From contig NZ_CP027482.1 of assembly GCF_003443875.1 (NCBI RefSeq), positions 248,001 to 312,000 of the forward strand: 64,000 nt of DNA, given 5' to 3'. The notes beneath the pieces are model-generated. The model was not told the DNA's origin, did no database searches, and was given only the letters and a program-made list of their open reading frames with translations. The position numbers and the translations under genes are program-made. Shown in pieces: positions 1-9,356 of this stretch (the stretch's first letter is position 1; the number at the start of each line of letters is the position of its first letter). This DNA is from Aeromicrobium sp. A1-2. Its GTDB lineage: Bacteria; Actinomycetota; Actinomycetes; Propionibacteriales; Nocardioidaceae.

Positions 1-523
1 CCTCGACGTAGAGGTTGCCGATCGTGCCGCCCAGGAACGCGACGATCTTGCGACCGCCGGTGGGGAGGTGGCCCAGGTGCAGGGTGAAGTCGCCCACGAT
101 GGCCTCGACCTGGAGCCCCGGGTAGCGGACCGACAGGTCGTCCGCGGCTGTCCGCAGCGTGGCCTCGGAGACGTCGACCGGCACGAACCGCTGCAGGGCG
201 CCGGCGCGGTCGAACGCATCGAGCAGCGTCCGGGTCTTGTCGCTCGTGCCGCTGCCGAGCTCGACGACGGTGTCTGCGCCGGTGATCGTCACGATCTCCT
301 CGGCGTGGGCTCCGATCAGGGCCCGCTCGGACTCGGTCGGGTAGTACTCGACCAGGTGCGTGATCTCGGTGAACAGATCGGAACCGCGGTCGTCGTAGAG
401 CCACTTCGGTGGCAACGTGCGGGGATGGCTGGCCAACCCACGACGAACGTCCTCGACGAGGCTGCCGGACGCCCAGTCGGGATCCAGCAGCACCGACACA
501 ACGGGCGTGCGGATCGCGGTCAT
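1..523 (-). CDS. egtD: L-histidine N-alpha-methyltransferase EgtD (partial, C-terminus beyond window)
   Basis: SAM-dependent trimethylation of histidine to hercynine, the first committed step of ergothioneine synthesis. The reverse-strand frame reads MTAIRTPVVSVLLD at the N-terminus, then KWLYDDRGSDLF, EYYPTESERALI, the SAM-binding VELGSGTSDKTRTLLD and later FLGGTIGNLY, all typical of EgtD. About 174 residues are visible; the rest runs off the left edge. The ATG overlaps the egtB stop in an ATGA, so the two genes are translationally coupled. The family is certain from the motifs; the function of the missing part cannot be judged. Confidence 0.93.
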   Translation of the reverse strand, partial: MTAIRTPVVSVLLDPDWASGSLVEDVRRGLASHPRTLPPKWLYDDRGSDLFTEITHLVEYYPTESERALIGAHAEEIVTITGADTVVELGSGTSDKTRTLLDAFDRAGALQRFVPVDVSEATLRTAADDLSVRYPGLQVEAIVGDFTLHLGHLPTGGRKIVAFLGGTIGNLYVE

Positions 524-1806
524 GCCGGCACTCCGCCGTCGGCCAGACGCACGCCTGACATGGCCCAGCGGGATCCCGGCGGGAAGAAGTTGCGATAGCT
601 CAACCGGTTGTGGCCCGGCGGGGTCAGCGCGCAACCGCCACGCAGCACCATCTGGTTGGACATGAACTTGCCGTTGTACTCGCCGATCGCGCCCTCGGCC
701 GGGTGGAACCCCGGATAGGGCAGGTACGCCGAGGAGGTCCACTCCCAGCAGTCTCCGTAGACCTGGCGGAGGTGACCGGTCGCCGGTCCGGCGGGACGGG
801 CGTGGAACGTCTCCCGGTCCGCGATGTTGCCGGTGGCTGCTTCGTCGGCCTGGCCGTCGGCGACCACAGCGTGCTCCCACTCGGCCTCGGTCGGCAGCCG
901 CTTGCCGGCCCAGGTGGCGTAGGCATCGGCCTCGTAGTGGCTGACGTGTGTCGCGGGCAGGCCCGGGTTGATCGGATGTGTGCCGTTGAGGGTGTGCTCG
1001 TGCCAGATGCCATCGAGCTCGACCCAGTAGAACGGCGCCCGCCACTGCTCGCTCCCCACGCGGGCCCACCCATCGGACAGCCACAGCTCGGGACGCTGGT
1101 AGCCGTGATCGGCCATGAAACGCAGCCACTCGCCGTTGGTCACGAGCCGGTCGGCGATCCGGTACGGCTCGAGCCACTCGCGGTGGCGGGGGAGCTCGTT
1201 GTCAAAGCTGAACCCCGGTCCGGCGTGGCCGATCTCGACCAGGCCGCCTTCGACGTCGACCCAGCCGAGCCGGTCGGGCTCGGACGGCGCGAGCGGCCGC
1301 CCGGCGTAGACCGGTTGCAGGGGGTTGACCGACAGGACGTGCTTGATGTCCATCAGCAACAGCTCCTGGTGCTGCTGCTCGTGGTGGAAGCCGAGCTCGA
1401 TCGTCGGGGTGATCTTGTCGAGCGTGCCCCCGTCGAGGGAGGACAGCAGGTCCTGCAGGCGGTGGTCGACGTTGTCGCGGTAGATCCCGACGTCGTGCGC
1501 TCCCGGGCGGGTGATGAATCCACGCTCGGCGCGCCCGTAGCGGGGGCCGACGGCCTCGTAATAGCTGTTGAAGAGGAACCAGTACTTGTCCTGGAACGGG
1601 CGGAACGACTGCTCGACCTCGGACAGCACGAACGTCTCGAAGAACCACGTGACGTGGGCCCGGTGCCACTTGGTCGGGGACACGTCGGGCATCGACTGCA
1701 CGGTCTGGTCCTCGGGGGACAGTGGCGCGGCAAGGGTCTCGGTGTCGGATCGGACGTCCTGGAAGCGGGCCAGCAGACTGGTGGCTTCCCAATGCGTCCG
1801 GGTCAT
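520..1806 (-). CDS. egtB: Ergothioneine biosynthesis sulfoxide synthase EgtB
   Basis: Non-haem iron enzyme joining a cysteine-type thiol donor to hercynine with O2. It has 428 residues: a DinB-like N-terminal domain, then an FGE-sulfatase fold. Candidate iron ligands are His48/His51 in KWHRAH and the HxxxHxE motif at His142, His146 and Glu148. The C-terminal VYGDCWEWTSSAY and MVLRGGC are typical of the FGE fold. The stretch FNSYYEAVGPRY followed by RGFITRP resembles the EgtB type common in proteobacterial egtBD pairs rather than the mycobacterial gamma-glutamylcysteine-using type. Start is ATG behind GAGGAG. No egtA or egtC is adjacent, so the sulfur donor may be free cysteine (inference). 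Confidence 0.93.
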   Translation of the reverse strand: MTRTHWEATSLLARFQDVRSDTETLAAPLSPEDQTVQSMPDVSPTKWHRAHVTWFFETFVLSEVEQSFRPFQDKYWFLFNSYYEAVGPRYGRAERGFITRPGAHDVGIYRDNVDHRLQDLLSSLDGGTLDKITPTIELGFHHEQQHQELLLMDIKHVLSVNPLQPVYAGRPLAPSEPDRLGWVDVEGGLVEIGHAGPGFSFDNELPRHREWLEPYRIADRLVTNGEWLRFMADHGYQRPELWLSDGWARVGSEQWRAPFYWVELDGIWHEHTLNGTHPINPGLPATHVSHYEADAYATWAGKRLPTEAEWEHAVVADGQADEAATGNIADRETFHARPAGPATGHLRQVYGDCWEWTSSAYLPYPGFHPAEGAIGEYNGKFMSNQMVLRGGCALTPPGHNRLSYRNFFPPGSRWAMSGVRLADGGVPA

Positions 1807-1969
1807 GGCGGTGCTCCTCGCGTCGGCGTGCTGACCAGCCTAGGCAGGGGGTGCGACACCTGCACGCTCACTGAGCCCACGTCAGCAGCTGTTCGTGTGA
1901 TCGAGGCGCAGCCCCCGGATGTCGGTATTGTCGGGCGATGGGAGACCGCGACGGCACGGCCGGCGACCT

Positions 1970-1989
1970 CATGGCCCGAACGGGCCATG
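1970..1989. promoter_or_regulatory. Perfect 9+2+9 inverted repeat between egtB and the tautomerase gene
   Basis: CATGGCCCG, a two-base AA centre, then CGGGCCATG. It sits in the roughly 295-base gap (1807-2101) that separates egtB from the rightward tautomerase gene. It could be an operator for either divergent unit or a hairpin in the tautomerase leader. I see no credible gene in the rest of this gap. Confidence 0.35.
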
Positions 1990-2101
1990 ACGGCCCGACG
2001 CGTCAATGGCCTGCGCGGTCGATGCGCGACGGCATCCACAAGGCGCAGTCTGAGGTATCGCGTCCCACTCCGGGGGCGCATGCCGAGGAAGGGAACTCAC
2101 C

Positions 2102-2326
2102 ATGCCGCTCATCGAGGTCAGTGTCATCAAGGACGTCTTCACGCCCGACCAGAAGCGCGACATCATCGCCAGGCTCACCGACGCGCTGGTCGAGATCGAG
2201 GGCGAGAACGTGCGGCCCGTCACCTGGTGCGTCGTCCGGGAGGTTGCCAGCGGCGACTGGGGCATTGCCGGCAACGCGCTCACCACGGCCGACGTGCACG
2301 CCCTGGCCGCTGGGGCCGGGGTCTGA
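2102..2326 (+). CDS. 4-oxalocrotonate tautomerase family protein
   Basis: A 74-residue small tautomerase. After removal of Met1 the N-terminus is Pro1 ([13 protein letters not shown]), the catalytic base of this superfamily. Length matches the 60-80 residue monomers that assemble into hexamers. The likely reaction is enol-keto tautomerisation of an unsaturated oxo-acid, but the substrate cannot be told from sequence. Start is ATG behind GAGGAAGGGAA. It stands immediately upstream of the TPR-LuxR regulator and probably shares its transcript. No meta-cleavage pathway genes are nearby, so a catabolic role is unsupported. Confidence 0.85.
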   Translation: MPLIEVSVIKDVFTPDQKRDIIARLTDALVEIEGENVRPVTWCVVREVASGDWGIAGNALTTADVHALAAGAGV

Positions 2327-2374
2327 GCCTTGTCCGCCCCAGCGGCGGGCCTGTCGGCCGGTGGGGTGGTGGTC

Positions 2375-3991
2375 ATGACGTCCGACGACATGGCCACCGC
2401 CGCCACCGCAATGCAGGCCGGTCGCTGGGCCGAGGCCGTGACTGCGTTCGGGCGGGTCATCACCGAGACGGACGATCCGTGGGCCCACGACGGACTGGCC
2501 CAGGCGGGCTGGTGGATCGACGACGCGGACATGGCGTTGGTCTCGCGTGAAGCCGCCTACCGGGGCTTTCGGGCCGTCGGCGACGACCGCGCTGCGGGGC
2601 GTGCGGCGGCGACCCTCGGTTACGACTCGATCCTGTTCGGACGAGGAGTCGCGGTCGGTCGCGGTTGGCTGGCGAGGTCTGTCGACCTGCTCGCTGGCCG
2701 GCCGGACGCTCCGGAGGCCGGTTGGCTGGCGGTGCGGCTGGCGGAGGTCTCGCTCCACGCCGACCACGACGCACGGACCGGGCTGCAGCACGCTCGTGTG
2801 GCCGAGGAGATCGGCCGGGCCACGGGCGACCACGACTTGACGTTCGTCGGGCAGGGTCTTGCCGGGCTGGCGCTCGTCCGCCTCGGCCGGGTGGCCGAAG
2901 GGATGGCGCTCCTCGATGGCGCGGCGGGAGCCGCGACGGCGGGCGACGTCGACGACCTGATGTGGATGGGCAAGATCTGCTGCTGGCTCATCAACGCCTG
3001 CCAGGAGGCCGGCGACCTGACCAGGGCGTCGACGTGGTGTTCGCGGGTCGAGGAGATCTGCCGGCGCCAGGACCTAGCGCCGCTGTTCTCGGTCTGTCGC
3101 ATCCAGTACGCATCGGTCCAGATGGCGCAGGGTGACTGCGTCGGGGCCGAGTCGACGCTCGAGGACGTCATGGCACAGCTTGAGTCCTCGAAGCGGTCCG
3201 CTCGGCTGGAAGCGGTCGCGCAGCTGGGCGAGCTGCGGCGGCGGCAGGGCCGGTACGCCGAGGCGGAGATCTTGCTGGAGCAGGCGGGCTTCCACCCGGG
3301 TGCCGTGATCAGCTTGACCCGTCTCCGGCTCGAAGAGGGGGACGCGACGCAGGCCTGGTCGACCGTCAGCGAGCTGCTCCGCGCGCTGCCCGACGACCAC
3401 CAGCTGGAGCGGGCCGAGGTCCTCGCCGCCGTCGTCGAGGCCGGTGCCGCCGCAGGCGAGATCGAGCCCGCCCGCCGGGCCGTGGCCGAGCTGAGGCAGA
3501 CGGCCGACAGGGTGTGCACCGAAGCCGTCCTGGCCATTGCGGCTGCCGCTGAGGCCCGGATAGCGGATCGATCCGCTGCGCAAGCCGCCTGGCAGGACGC
3601 GATCCGCCACTCCGTGGCCGCCGGGCTGCCTTTCGATGAGGCCGACCATCGGCTCGACCTCGCCGAGATCCTGGTCGATACGGGCGCGATCAAGGAGGCC
3701 CGCCATCAGGCCGCGCTGGCCCTCGAACGGGTCCTGCCCCTCGGCGACGGACTCGCCATTGCCCGGGCCCGGACGATCCTCGGCGGTGCCGCGACCGGCG
3801 TGCCGCTGACCGAGCGCCAGATCGAGGTCCTGCGCCTCGTGGCCAGGGGACTGTCCAATGCCGAGATCGCCACAGAGCTCGTCTTGAGCGAGCACACCGT
3901 CCACCGACACATTGCCAACATCTACGACTCTCTTGACATCCGGTCGCGCGCCGCTGCAGCGGCGTACGCCGTTGGTCAGGGGCTGGGCTGA
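2375..3991 (+). CDS. TPR-containing LuxR-family transcriptional regulator
   Basis: About 538 residues. The long N-terminal part is alpha-helical, Ala/Leu-rich and TPR-like (repeats such as GRWAEAVTAFGRV and GRYAEAEILLEQAG). The last 60 residues form a LuxR/GerE helix-turn-helix beginning PLTERQIEVLRLVARGLSNAEIA, with SEHTVHRHIANIY as recognition region. There is no Walker A motif, so it is not a classic MalT/LAL ATPase. ATG 2375 is preferred because it follows GGTGGGGTGG and starts a sensible helix; an in-frame TTG at 2330 would add 15 residues without homology. It is probably co-transcribed with the tautomerase gene. The signal and targets are unknown. Confidence 0.85.
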   Translation: MTSDDMATAATAMQAGRWAEAVTAFGRVITETDDPWAHDGLAQAGWWIDDADMALVSREAAYRGFRAVGDDRAAGRAAATLGYDSILFGRGVAVGRGWLARSVDLLAGRPDAPEAGWLAVRLAEVSLHADHDARTGLQHARVAEEIGRATGDHDLTFVGQGLAGLALVRLGRVAEGMALLDGAAGAATAGDVDDLMWMGKICCWLINACQEAGDLTRASTWCSRVEEICRRQDLAPLFSVCRIQYASVQMAQGDCVGAESTLEDVMAQLESSKRSARLEAVAQLGELRRRQGRYAEAEILLEQAGFHPGAVISLTRLRLEEGDATQAWSTVSELLRALPDDHQLERAEVLAAVVEAGAAAGEIEPARRAVAELRQTADRVCTEAVLAIAAAAEARIADRSAAQAAWQDAIRHSVAAGLPFDEADHRLDLAEILVDTGAIKEARHQAALALERVLPLGDGLAIARARTILGGAATGVPLTERQIEVLRLVARGLSNAEIATELVLSEHTVHRHIANIYDSLDIRSRAAAAAYAVGQGLG

Positions 3992-4085
3992 GGAGCCGTC
4001 ACGAGCGGCAACCCAGCTTCGGCGTTCGTCCTGAGCAGGGGTCGCGTCGGTCGTCCGTGACGCCCGGCTTGGGACGCAAGCCCGC

Positions 4086-4124
4086 AAGTCCTGACCGCGC
4101 GAGCCAGCCGGGGGGTCAGGACTT
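4086..4124 (-). terminator. Hairpin at the 3' end of the GGDEF-EAL gene
   Basis: Inverted repeat AAGTCCTGACC / GGTCAGGACTT, 11 bp with a 17-nt loop. It overlaps the stop codon of the leftward GGDEF-EAL gene and faces the end of the rightward LuxR gene. No strong U tract is present, so it may act as a bidirectional or weak terminator. Confidence 0.45.
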
Positions 4125-7100
4125 TGCCGGCAGCGGGGTGAGGAACCGTGCCACGAACTCCTCGAAGGCGACGGGCTCGCCGATCAGGTGCCCCTGGGCG
4201 AGGTCGACGCCCTCGGCACGGACGACCTCGAGGGTCGCCGACTCGGCGACGAATTCCGCCACGGTGCGCTTGCCGAGCTCGTGGGCGATCCCGACGATCG
4301 ATCGTAGGATGCTGCGGTCGACGTCGGAGGTGTGACAGTGAGTGATGAATTCGCCGTCGATCTTGATGTAGTCGAACAGCAGGTGCTTGACGTAGTAGAA
4401 CGAGCCGAATCCGGCGCCGAAGTCGTCGAGGGCGAACTGGCAGCCCAACGCGGTCATGCGCTCGGCGAACTCCCGGGCAGCATCGATGTCGGCCACAGCT
4501 GCGGTCTCGGTGACCTCCAGGATCAGCGTCGACGGATCAACGCCGTGGTGGTCGAGCGCCGTCACGATGGCCCGCTCGATCAGCGGGCTTCCGATCGACA
4601 GGCCGGAGAGGTTGACCTCGAGCGTGAAGCTCGGATCGAGCTGCTGGAGTCGCGCCAGCAGCGCGACGCTGTGCTCGACGACCCAGGCATCGACGGCCGG
4701 CATCAGTCCGGTCCGTTCGGCAATGTGCAGGAAGCGGGACGGCATCACCAGCTCGTCGCTGTCGGACAGCCGGACGAGTGCCTCCGCGGATCGGACCTGG
4801 TTGGTCTGCAGATCCATGATCGGCTGCAGGTGGAGGGTGAAGTCGCCGTTGTCCACGGCCCGTTCGATGCGGGCCTTCCACTCCAGCCTCGCGCCGGTCC
4901 GGGACTGGTTGCCGGGTGTCTCCTCCATGACGGCGACGCCGTTGCGACCCGAGTCCTTGGCGTCGTACATCGTCAGGTCCGCTAGGGCAAGGATGTCCCC
5001 ACCATGCTCGGCCGCCGCCTTGACCGTCGCGACGCCGATGCTCGCGGTCACGCGGCTCATCGTGCCGTCGAGCGTGCGGGCGTGATCGCGGATGCGGTCC
5101 ACGATGCCTTGGGCGACCACGGTGGCTGCTGCGCGATCGGCCCGGGTGAGCAGGATCGCGAACTCGTCGCCGCCCAGACGGGCCACGACGTCGGTGCTCC
5201 GGACGCCGCTGCGCAGCAGCGCGGCGGTTGATGCGATGAGAGCGTCGCCGACGTTGTGTCCCAGGGTGTCGTTGACCTCCTTGAAGTGGTCGAGGTCGAG
5301 GAGCAGCACGGCGCCCGAGGGGCCATGGCGTTCACAGTCGTCGAGGTGGTTCTGCAGCTCCTGGTTGAACCGGCGGCGGTTGACCAATCCGGTCAAGGCG
5401 TCATGGTCGGCCAGGTGCGCGAGCTGTTGCTCGTAGCGGTAGCGCTCCGACACGTCGACGATGTTGGTGAGGATGACGTCTGCAGCCCCCTCGGTGCCTT
5501 CCAGGACGCGGCTGCTGACGACGACGTGAAGGGTCTCTCCGGGCAGGTTCCGCATGGTCCACTCGGTCTCGACCCGTGCGCCGCGTTGCGCGATGGTGTT
5601 GGCGACGTGTCTGCTGATCTGGTCGTCGTACGCCGCCGCGAAGTCGTTGAGGGGTGTGCCCGTGACGGTGGCGTGCGACGTACCGATCATCGACTCGAGA
5701 GCGGCATTGATCTGGATGAGCTCACCGGACAGTGACAGCACTGCCACGCCGTGGGGTGCGTCGGTGAAGATGCGCTCCGCGCGCTCCTTGGCCTGGACGA
5801 GCTCGCGCTCGTGGGCGCGGTCGCGGCTCACGTCGCGAGCGAGGATCAAGGCTCGTGGGCATGCGCCGTCCGCGGGCAGCGGGGTGACGACGACCTCGTG
5901 CTCGTCGCCGGTGTTGCTCGAGTGCAGCTCGGCGCTGCCTTCCGTGCCGTCGACGGCCTGCGTCACCAGCCGTGCCAGTAGCGCGAAGTTGTCCGGATTG
6001 GAGACATCCGACAGATTCCGGCCCTCGGTACCCTGCAGGCCCTGGCGCATTGCGCCCGCGCCGGCGACGACCTGGATCGTGAAGTTCTCGTCGACCATGA
6101 CCACGGTCATGTCGGGGAGGTGTTCCATCAGCAGCCGCCAGCGGGTCTCCGCCTCGGCCAGCGTGCGTTCGGACTCCACGCCGGCCGTGACGTCGATCGC
6201 CACACCGAGGTAGCCCGTGACGTCGCCTTCGGGGTTGCGCAGCTCGGTGATCACCAGCCGGACGTAGACCGGCTCGCCGTCGGCCCGCACATACGTCCAG
6301 ATACGGCTGGGCGCATTGCGTCGCGCGAGCTCGACAAAGACCCCGAATCCCGGCTCCACCCCCAGCTCGGCGGCTACTTCCACCACTTCGGCGGGGTCGT
6401 GGAAATGATCCGGACCGTGGCGGTCGACGAGGTCGGCCTCGGCATACCCGAGGAGCGCCTCGGCGCCGCTGCTGAACGAGCGGATCGTCCCGTCGAGGTC
6501 GGTCGAGATGATGCTGGTGAGTCGCGCTGCACGCAGGATGCCGTCCAGCTCGGCCAATGACCACCGCTCCCGCGCGGTCTCCTGAGCAAGCCGGCGGACC
6601 ATCCGTTGGACGACGGGCGCGACGAGCACCGCGAACGCCGTCCACAGCAGCCCGCGTCGCCAGTCGTTGGCGGGATAGTCCGGCCCGCCGATCAGCAGGA
6701 TCGGCCCCAGGAACATGGCGGCGGTCAGCACGCCGGTTGCGACCAGGTCGCGTCTGGTCCCGGTCATGGCCATCCACAGGATGGGGAGAATGACGAGGGG
6801 CGCCAGGGCGGACGTCGCGCCGCCCGACATGTCTCGAGCAAGCGCCAGGACGAGGAAGAACAGCAGCGGGCCGGCCGGGTCGACCCACGTCCGGTGATCG
6901 CGGCGGGTGCTGGCCCACACGAGGCCCAGGGTGACCATGAACAGCCCGAAGATGAACAGCGGCTCACCATCGCCGTACTCGTACGGCGGGAGCAGCGAGC
7001 CGAGGAGGCCGAGGGTTGCGACGGCGAAGAACGGCGCGGCGACTCGAAGGGTCGGACGCTCCGGCGTGTAGCGCCAGTCGGGGGCGTGCGGTGCCGTCAT
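4116..7100 (-). CDS. Membrane PAS-GGDEF-EAL cyclic-di-GMP signalling protein
   Basis: A 994-residue sensor with a hydrophobic N-terminal region of several membrane segments (about residues 20-165), then at least three PAS-like modules (about 190-575), a GGDEF domain and a C-terminal EAL domain. The diguanylate cyclase signature RLGGDEF has GGDEF at residues 643-647. An inhibitory RxxD site (RSTD) lies exactly five residues upstream. The EAL part shows EAL at 773-775, EVNLSG, ILEVTET, DDFGAGFG and KIDGEF, so phosphodiesterase activity is also plausible. It is monocistronic and convergent with the LuxR gene. The stimulus is unknown. Some EAL positions differ from consensus (DDFGAG for DDFGTG, VAEFVAE for VAEGVE), so which activity dominates is open. 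Confidence 0.93.
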   Translation of the reverse strand: MTAPHAPDWRYTPERPTLRVAAPFFAVATLGLLGSLLPPYEYGDGEPLFIFGLFMVTLGLVWASTRRDHRTWVDPAGPLLFFLVLALARDMSGGATSALAPLVILPILWMAMTGTRRDLVATGVLTAAMFLGPILLIGGPDYPANDWRRGLLWTAFAVLVAPVVQRMVRRLAQETARERWSLAELDGILRAARLTSIISTDLDGTIRSFSSGAEALLGYAEADLVDRHGPDHFHDPAEVVEVAAELGVEPGFGVFVELARRNAPSRIWTYVRADGEPVYVRLVITELRNPEGDVTGYLGVAIDVTAGVESERTLAEAETRWRLLMEHLPDMTVVMVDENFTIQVVAGAGAMRQGLQGTEGRNLSDVSNPDNFALLARLVTQAVDGTEGSAELHSSNTGDEHEVVVTPLPADGACPRALILARDVSRDRAHERELVQAKERAERIFTDAPHGVAVLSLSGELIQINAALESMIGTSHATVTGTPLNDFAAAYDDQISRHVANTIAQRGARVETEWTMRNLPGETLHVVVSSRVLEGTEGAADVILTNIVDVSERYRYEQQLAHLADHDALTGLVNRRRFNQELQNHLDDCERHGPSGAVLLLDLDHFKEVNDTLGHNVGDALIASTAALLRSGVRSTDVVARLGGDEFAILLTRADRAAATVVAQGIVDRIRDHARTLDGTMSRVTASIGVATVKAAAEHGGDILALADLTMYDAKDSGRNGVAVMEETPGNQSRTGARLEWKARIERAVDNGDFTLHLQPIMDLQTNQVRSAEALVRLSDSDELVMPSRFLHIAERTGLMPAVDAWVVEHSVALLARLQQLDPSFTLEVNLSGLSIGSPLIERAIVTALDHHGVDPSTLILEVTETAAVADIDAAREFAERMTALGCQFALDDFGAGFGSFYYVKHLLFDYIKIDGEFITHCHTSDVDRSILRSIVGIAHELGKRTVAEFVAESATLEVVRAEGVDLAQGHLIGEPVAFEEFVARFLTPLPAKS

Positions 7101-7153
7101 TCAGCAATGCTCCTGTCGAGTGGGAAGCCTAGGCGCGATCGAGGTCAGGGGAC

Positions 7154-7315
7154 TCACAGTGGAGCACGCGCACCGGCCGCGAGCACGGACTCCGCGGCCG
7201 CAGGATGGTGGGCGTCCTTGCCGCCTCCGCAGACCGTCTCACCTGCGCCTGGCCGGCGGGCGACGTCGACCGTCAGGTCCCGATTGATGCCCCCGACGAC
7301 CAGCACACTGCCCAT
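7154..7315 (-). pseudogene. Ribokinase/PfkB-family N-terminal remnant
   Basis: A 53-codon reverse-strand reading frame starting MGSVLVVGGINRDLTVDV and continuing RRPGAGETVCGGGK. This matches the start of ribokinase-type sugar kinases (VVGSINxDLxxxVxxxPxPGETVxGGG). After GGGK the conserved GGKGANQAVAAA block is decayed (DAHHPAAAESVLAAGAR), and a stop follows where about 250 residues should remain. It fills most of the 304-base gap between the GGDEF-EAL and hydrolase genes. I read it as a degraded gene, not a functional small protein. Confidence 0.6.
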
Positions 7316-7404
7316 GCGCCCACGGTCTCACACGGGAGCGGGCCGGGGCCGGGCTCGCCGCGCAGTCCGATCACGCCGTCCGGCCCGTCGTGCGATCATC
7401 GGGC

Positions 7405-8316
7405 ATGCCGGAACAGCGACTGTCACCGTCCGTGTGCGACTGGCGGGACGGTGGTCGTCGGGTGGACGTGATCGGTCGGTCGGTCTTCGTCCACGAATCC
7501 GGCGTCAGTGAGATTCCGATCGTGCTGATCCACGGCTTCCCCGGTTCGTCGCACGACTGGGCGGGCCTCGTCCCGCACCTTCGCGGCCGGTTGATCGCGA
7601 TGGACCTGCCGGGCTACGGCTTCTCGGACAAGTCGGCCGCGGCGTCATACTCGCTGTTCGAGCAGGCCGATGTGGTCGAGGCGCTCCTGGCTGCGCTCGG
7701 GGTCGAGCGGTGCATCATCGTGGCCCACGACATGGGCGACACCGTCACCGCCGAGCTCGCCGCGCGAGCCAATGCGGGCCGGCTGGGGTTCGCGATCGAC
7801 CAGATTGTCCTGACCAACGGCTCGATCTTCATCGACCTGGCCAGGCTGACCCGCGGCCAGCGGCTGACCCTGCGGCTGCCGGGTCGGGCACTCCCGTTCC
7901 CGATGCCGGGACCGGTGCTGAGGCGAAGTCTGATGGAGAGCTTCACCGCGACCGCACCGCCTCCGTCCGGAGCGATCGAGGACCTCGTCGCGATGATCCG
8001 GCACGGGCGCGGCGATCGACTGCTGCCCAGACTGATCCGCTACATCCAGGAGCGACGCGTGCACCAGCCCGCCTGGACAGCGGGGCTCGTCGACTTCGCC
8101 GGTCCGCTCACGTTGATCTGGGGTGAGGAGGACCCGATCGCAGTGCCGGCGATGACCCGACGGCTCGTGTCGTTGCGACCGAGCACGTCCCTCGTGATGC
8201 TGCCCGGTGTCGGTCACTGGCCGGCGATCGAGGCCCCGGAGGAGCTGGGTGCACAGGTGCGGGCCGCGCTCGGACTCCCGCCCGCCCCGGCCCCACGAGC
8301 GGCACCGATACCCTGA
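7405..8316 (+). CDS. Alpha/beta-fold hydrolase, haloalkane dehalogenase/epoxide hydrolase-like
   Basis: 303 residues with an alpha/beta hydrolase core. The oxyanion motif [10 protein letters not shown] is followed by LPGYGFSDK. The nucleophile elbow is AHDMGD, with Asp where esterases have Ser. Candidate acid and base are Asp in LIWGEEDPI and His in GVGHWPAIE. An Asp nucleophile is the hallmark of haloalkane and haloacetate dehalogenases and epoxide hydrolases. ATG 7405 is preferred over GTG 7390. It ends four bases before pyrD and may be transcribed with it, though no functional link is obvious. The substrate is unknown. Confidence 0.87.
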   Translation: MPEQRLSPSVCDWRDGGRRVDVIGRSVFVHESGVSEIPIVLIHGFPGSSHDWAGLVPHLRGRLIAMDLPGYGFSDKSAAASYSLFEQADVVEALLAALGVERCIIVAHDMGDTVTAELAARANAGRLGFAIDQIVLTNGSIFIDLARLTRGQRLTLRLPGRALPFPMPGPVLRRSLMESFTATAPPPSGAIEDLVAMIRHGRGDRLLPRLIRYIQERRVHQPAWTAGLVDFAGPLTLIWGEEDPIAVPAMTRRLVSLRPSTSLVMLPGVGHWPAIEAPEELGAQVRAALGLPPAPAPRAAPIP

Positions 8317-8320
8317 CCAG

Positions 8321-9346
8321 GTGGTATATCGCGCCTTCTTCGCCGCCGTGTTCAGCTCGATGGATCCCGAGAAGGCGCACGAGCGTGGCTTCGCCGCGAT
8401 TCGCGTCGGCCGGTTCGTGACCCGGCTGGCCTTCCCGCAGACGTACGCCCCCCGGACCGTCATGGGCATCGAGTTCCCCAACGCGTTCGGTCTGGCCGCC
8501 GGTTTCGACAAGAACGCCAAGGCCGTCCCCGGCCTGCTCGCACTGGGCTTCGGGCACGTGGAAATCGGCACCGTGACGGCACGAGCCCAACCGGGCAACC
8601 CGCGACCACGGCTGTTCCGTCTCGTCGCGGACCGTGCAGTCATCAACCGGATGGGCTTCAACAACGACGGAGCCGCCGAGGTCGCCTCGCGGCTGCACCG
8701 ACTGCGCGGGACAGATGCCGGACGGGACGCCGTGATCGGTGTGAACATCGGCAAGACCAAGATCGTCGAGGCCGAGCACGCAGTCGCCGACTACGTCGAG
8801 AGCGCTCGGCTGCTGGTGCCGTACGCGAGCTATCTCGTCGTCAACGTCTCCTCGCCGAACACCCCGGGGCTGCGTGACCTGCAGGCCGTCGCCGAGCTCA
8901 GGCCACTGCTCGCCGCGGTCAAGGAGGTCGCCGAGGCGGCACCGGGCGGGCGGGTGCCGCTGCTGGTCAAGATCGCTCCGGATCTCGCCGACGCCGACGT
9001 CGACGCGGTGGCGGACCTGGCCCTCGAGCTGGGTCTTGACGGCATCAGCGCGACCAACACGACGATCGCTCGACCTGACTCGTTGCTCGCCGACCGCGCT
9101 GTCATCGACGCCGCGGGTGCCGGGGGGCTGTCGGGTCCGGTGCTCGCCGAGCGGGCGACCGAGGTGCTCGTACGCCTGCGCGCCCGGGTCGGCGACCGGC
9201 TGGCGATCATCGCCGTCGGGGGAGTGACGACACCCGCGGACGTGCGCGCTCGGCTGGCCGCGGGGGCCGACATCGTGCAGGGCTACACCGGCTTCATCTA
9301 TCAAGGCCCCGCGTGGCCGTCGAGGCTCGCTGCCGCTGCAACCTGA
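8321..9346 (+). CDS. pyrD: Quinone-dependent dihydroorotate dehydrogenase (class 2)
   Basis: FMN enzyme oxidising dihydroorotate to orotate in pyrimidine synthesis, passing electrons to membrane quinones. 341 residues from the GTG start giving [20 protein letters not shown], the N-terminal membrane-associated helix typical of class 2. Motifs seen: [31 protein letters not shown] with the catalytic-loop Ser typical of class 2, and C-terminal VGGV and [17 protein letters not shown] hairpin follows the gene, separating it from the tRNA cluster. Confidence 0.95.
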   Translation: MVYRAFFAAVFSSMDPEKAHERGFAAIRVGRFVTRLAFPQTYAPRTVMGIEFPNAFGLAAGFDKNAKAVPGLLALGFGHVEIGTVTARAQPGNPRPRLFRLVADRAVINRMGFNNDGAAEVASRLHRLRGTDAGRDAVIGVNIGKTKIVEAEHAVADYVESARLLVPYASYLVVNVSSPNTPGLRDLQAVAELRPLLAAVKEVAEAAPGGRVPLLVKIAPDLADADVDAVADLALELGLDGISATNTTIARPDSLLADRAVIDAAGAGGLSGPVLAERATEVLVRLRARVGDRLAIIAVGGVTTPADVRARLAAGADIVQGYTGFIYQGPAWPSRLAAAAT

Positions 9347-9356
9347 GGGTCAACCA

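Noticed and set aside
1803..2081. 92-codon reverse frame between egtB and the tautomerase gene
   Set aside because: No recognisable motif, no ribosome binding site, Arg/Pro-rich composition typical of a spurious high-GC frame.
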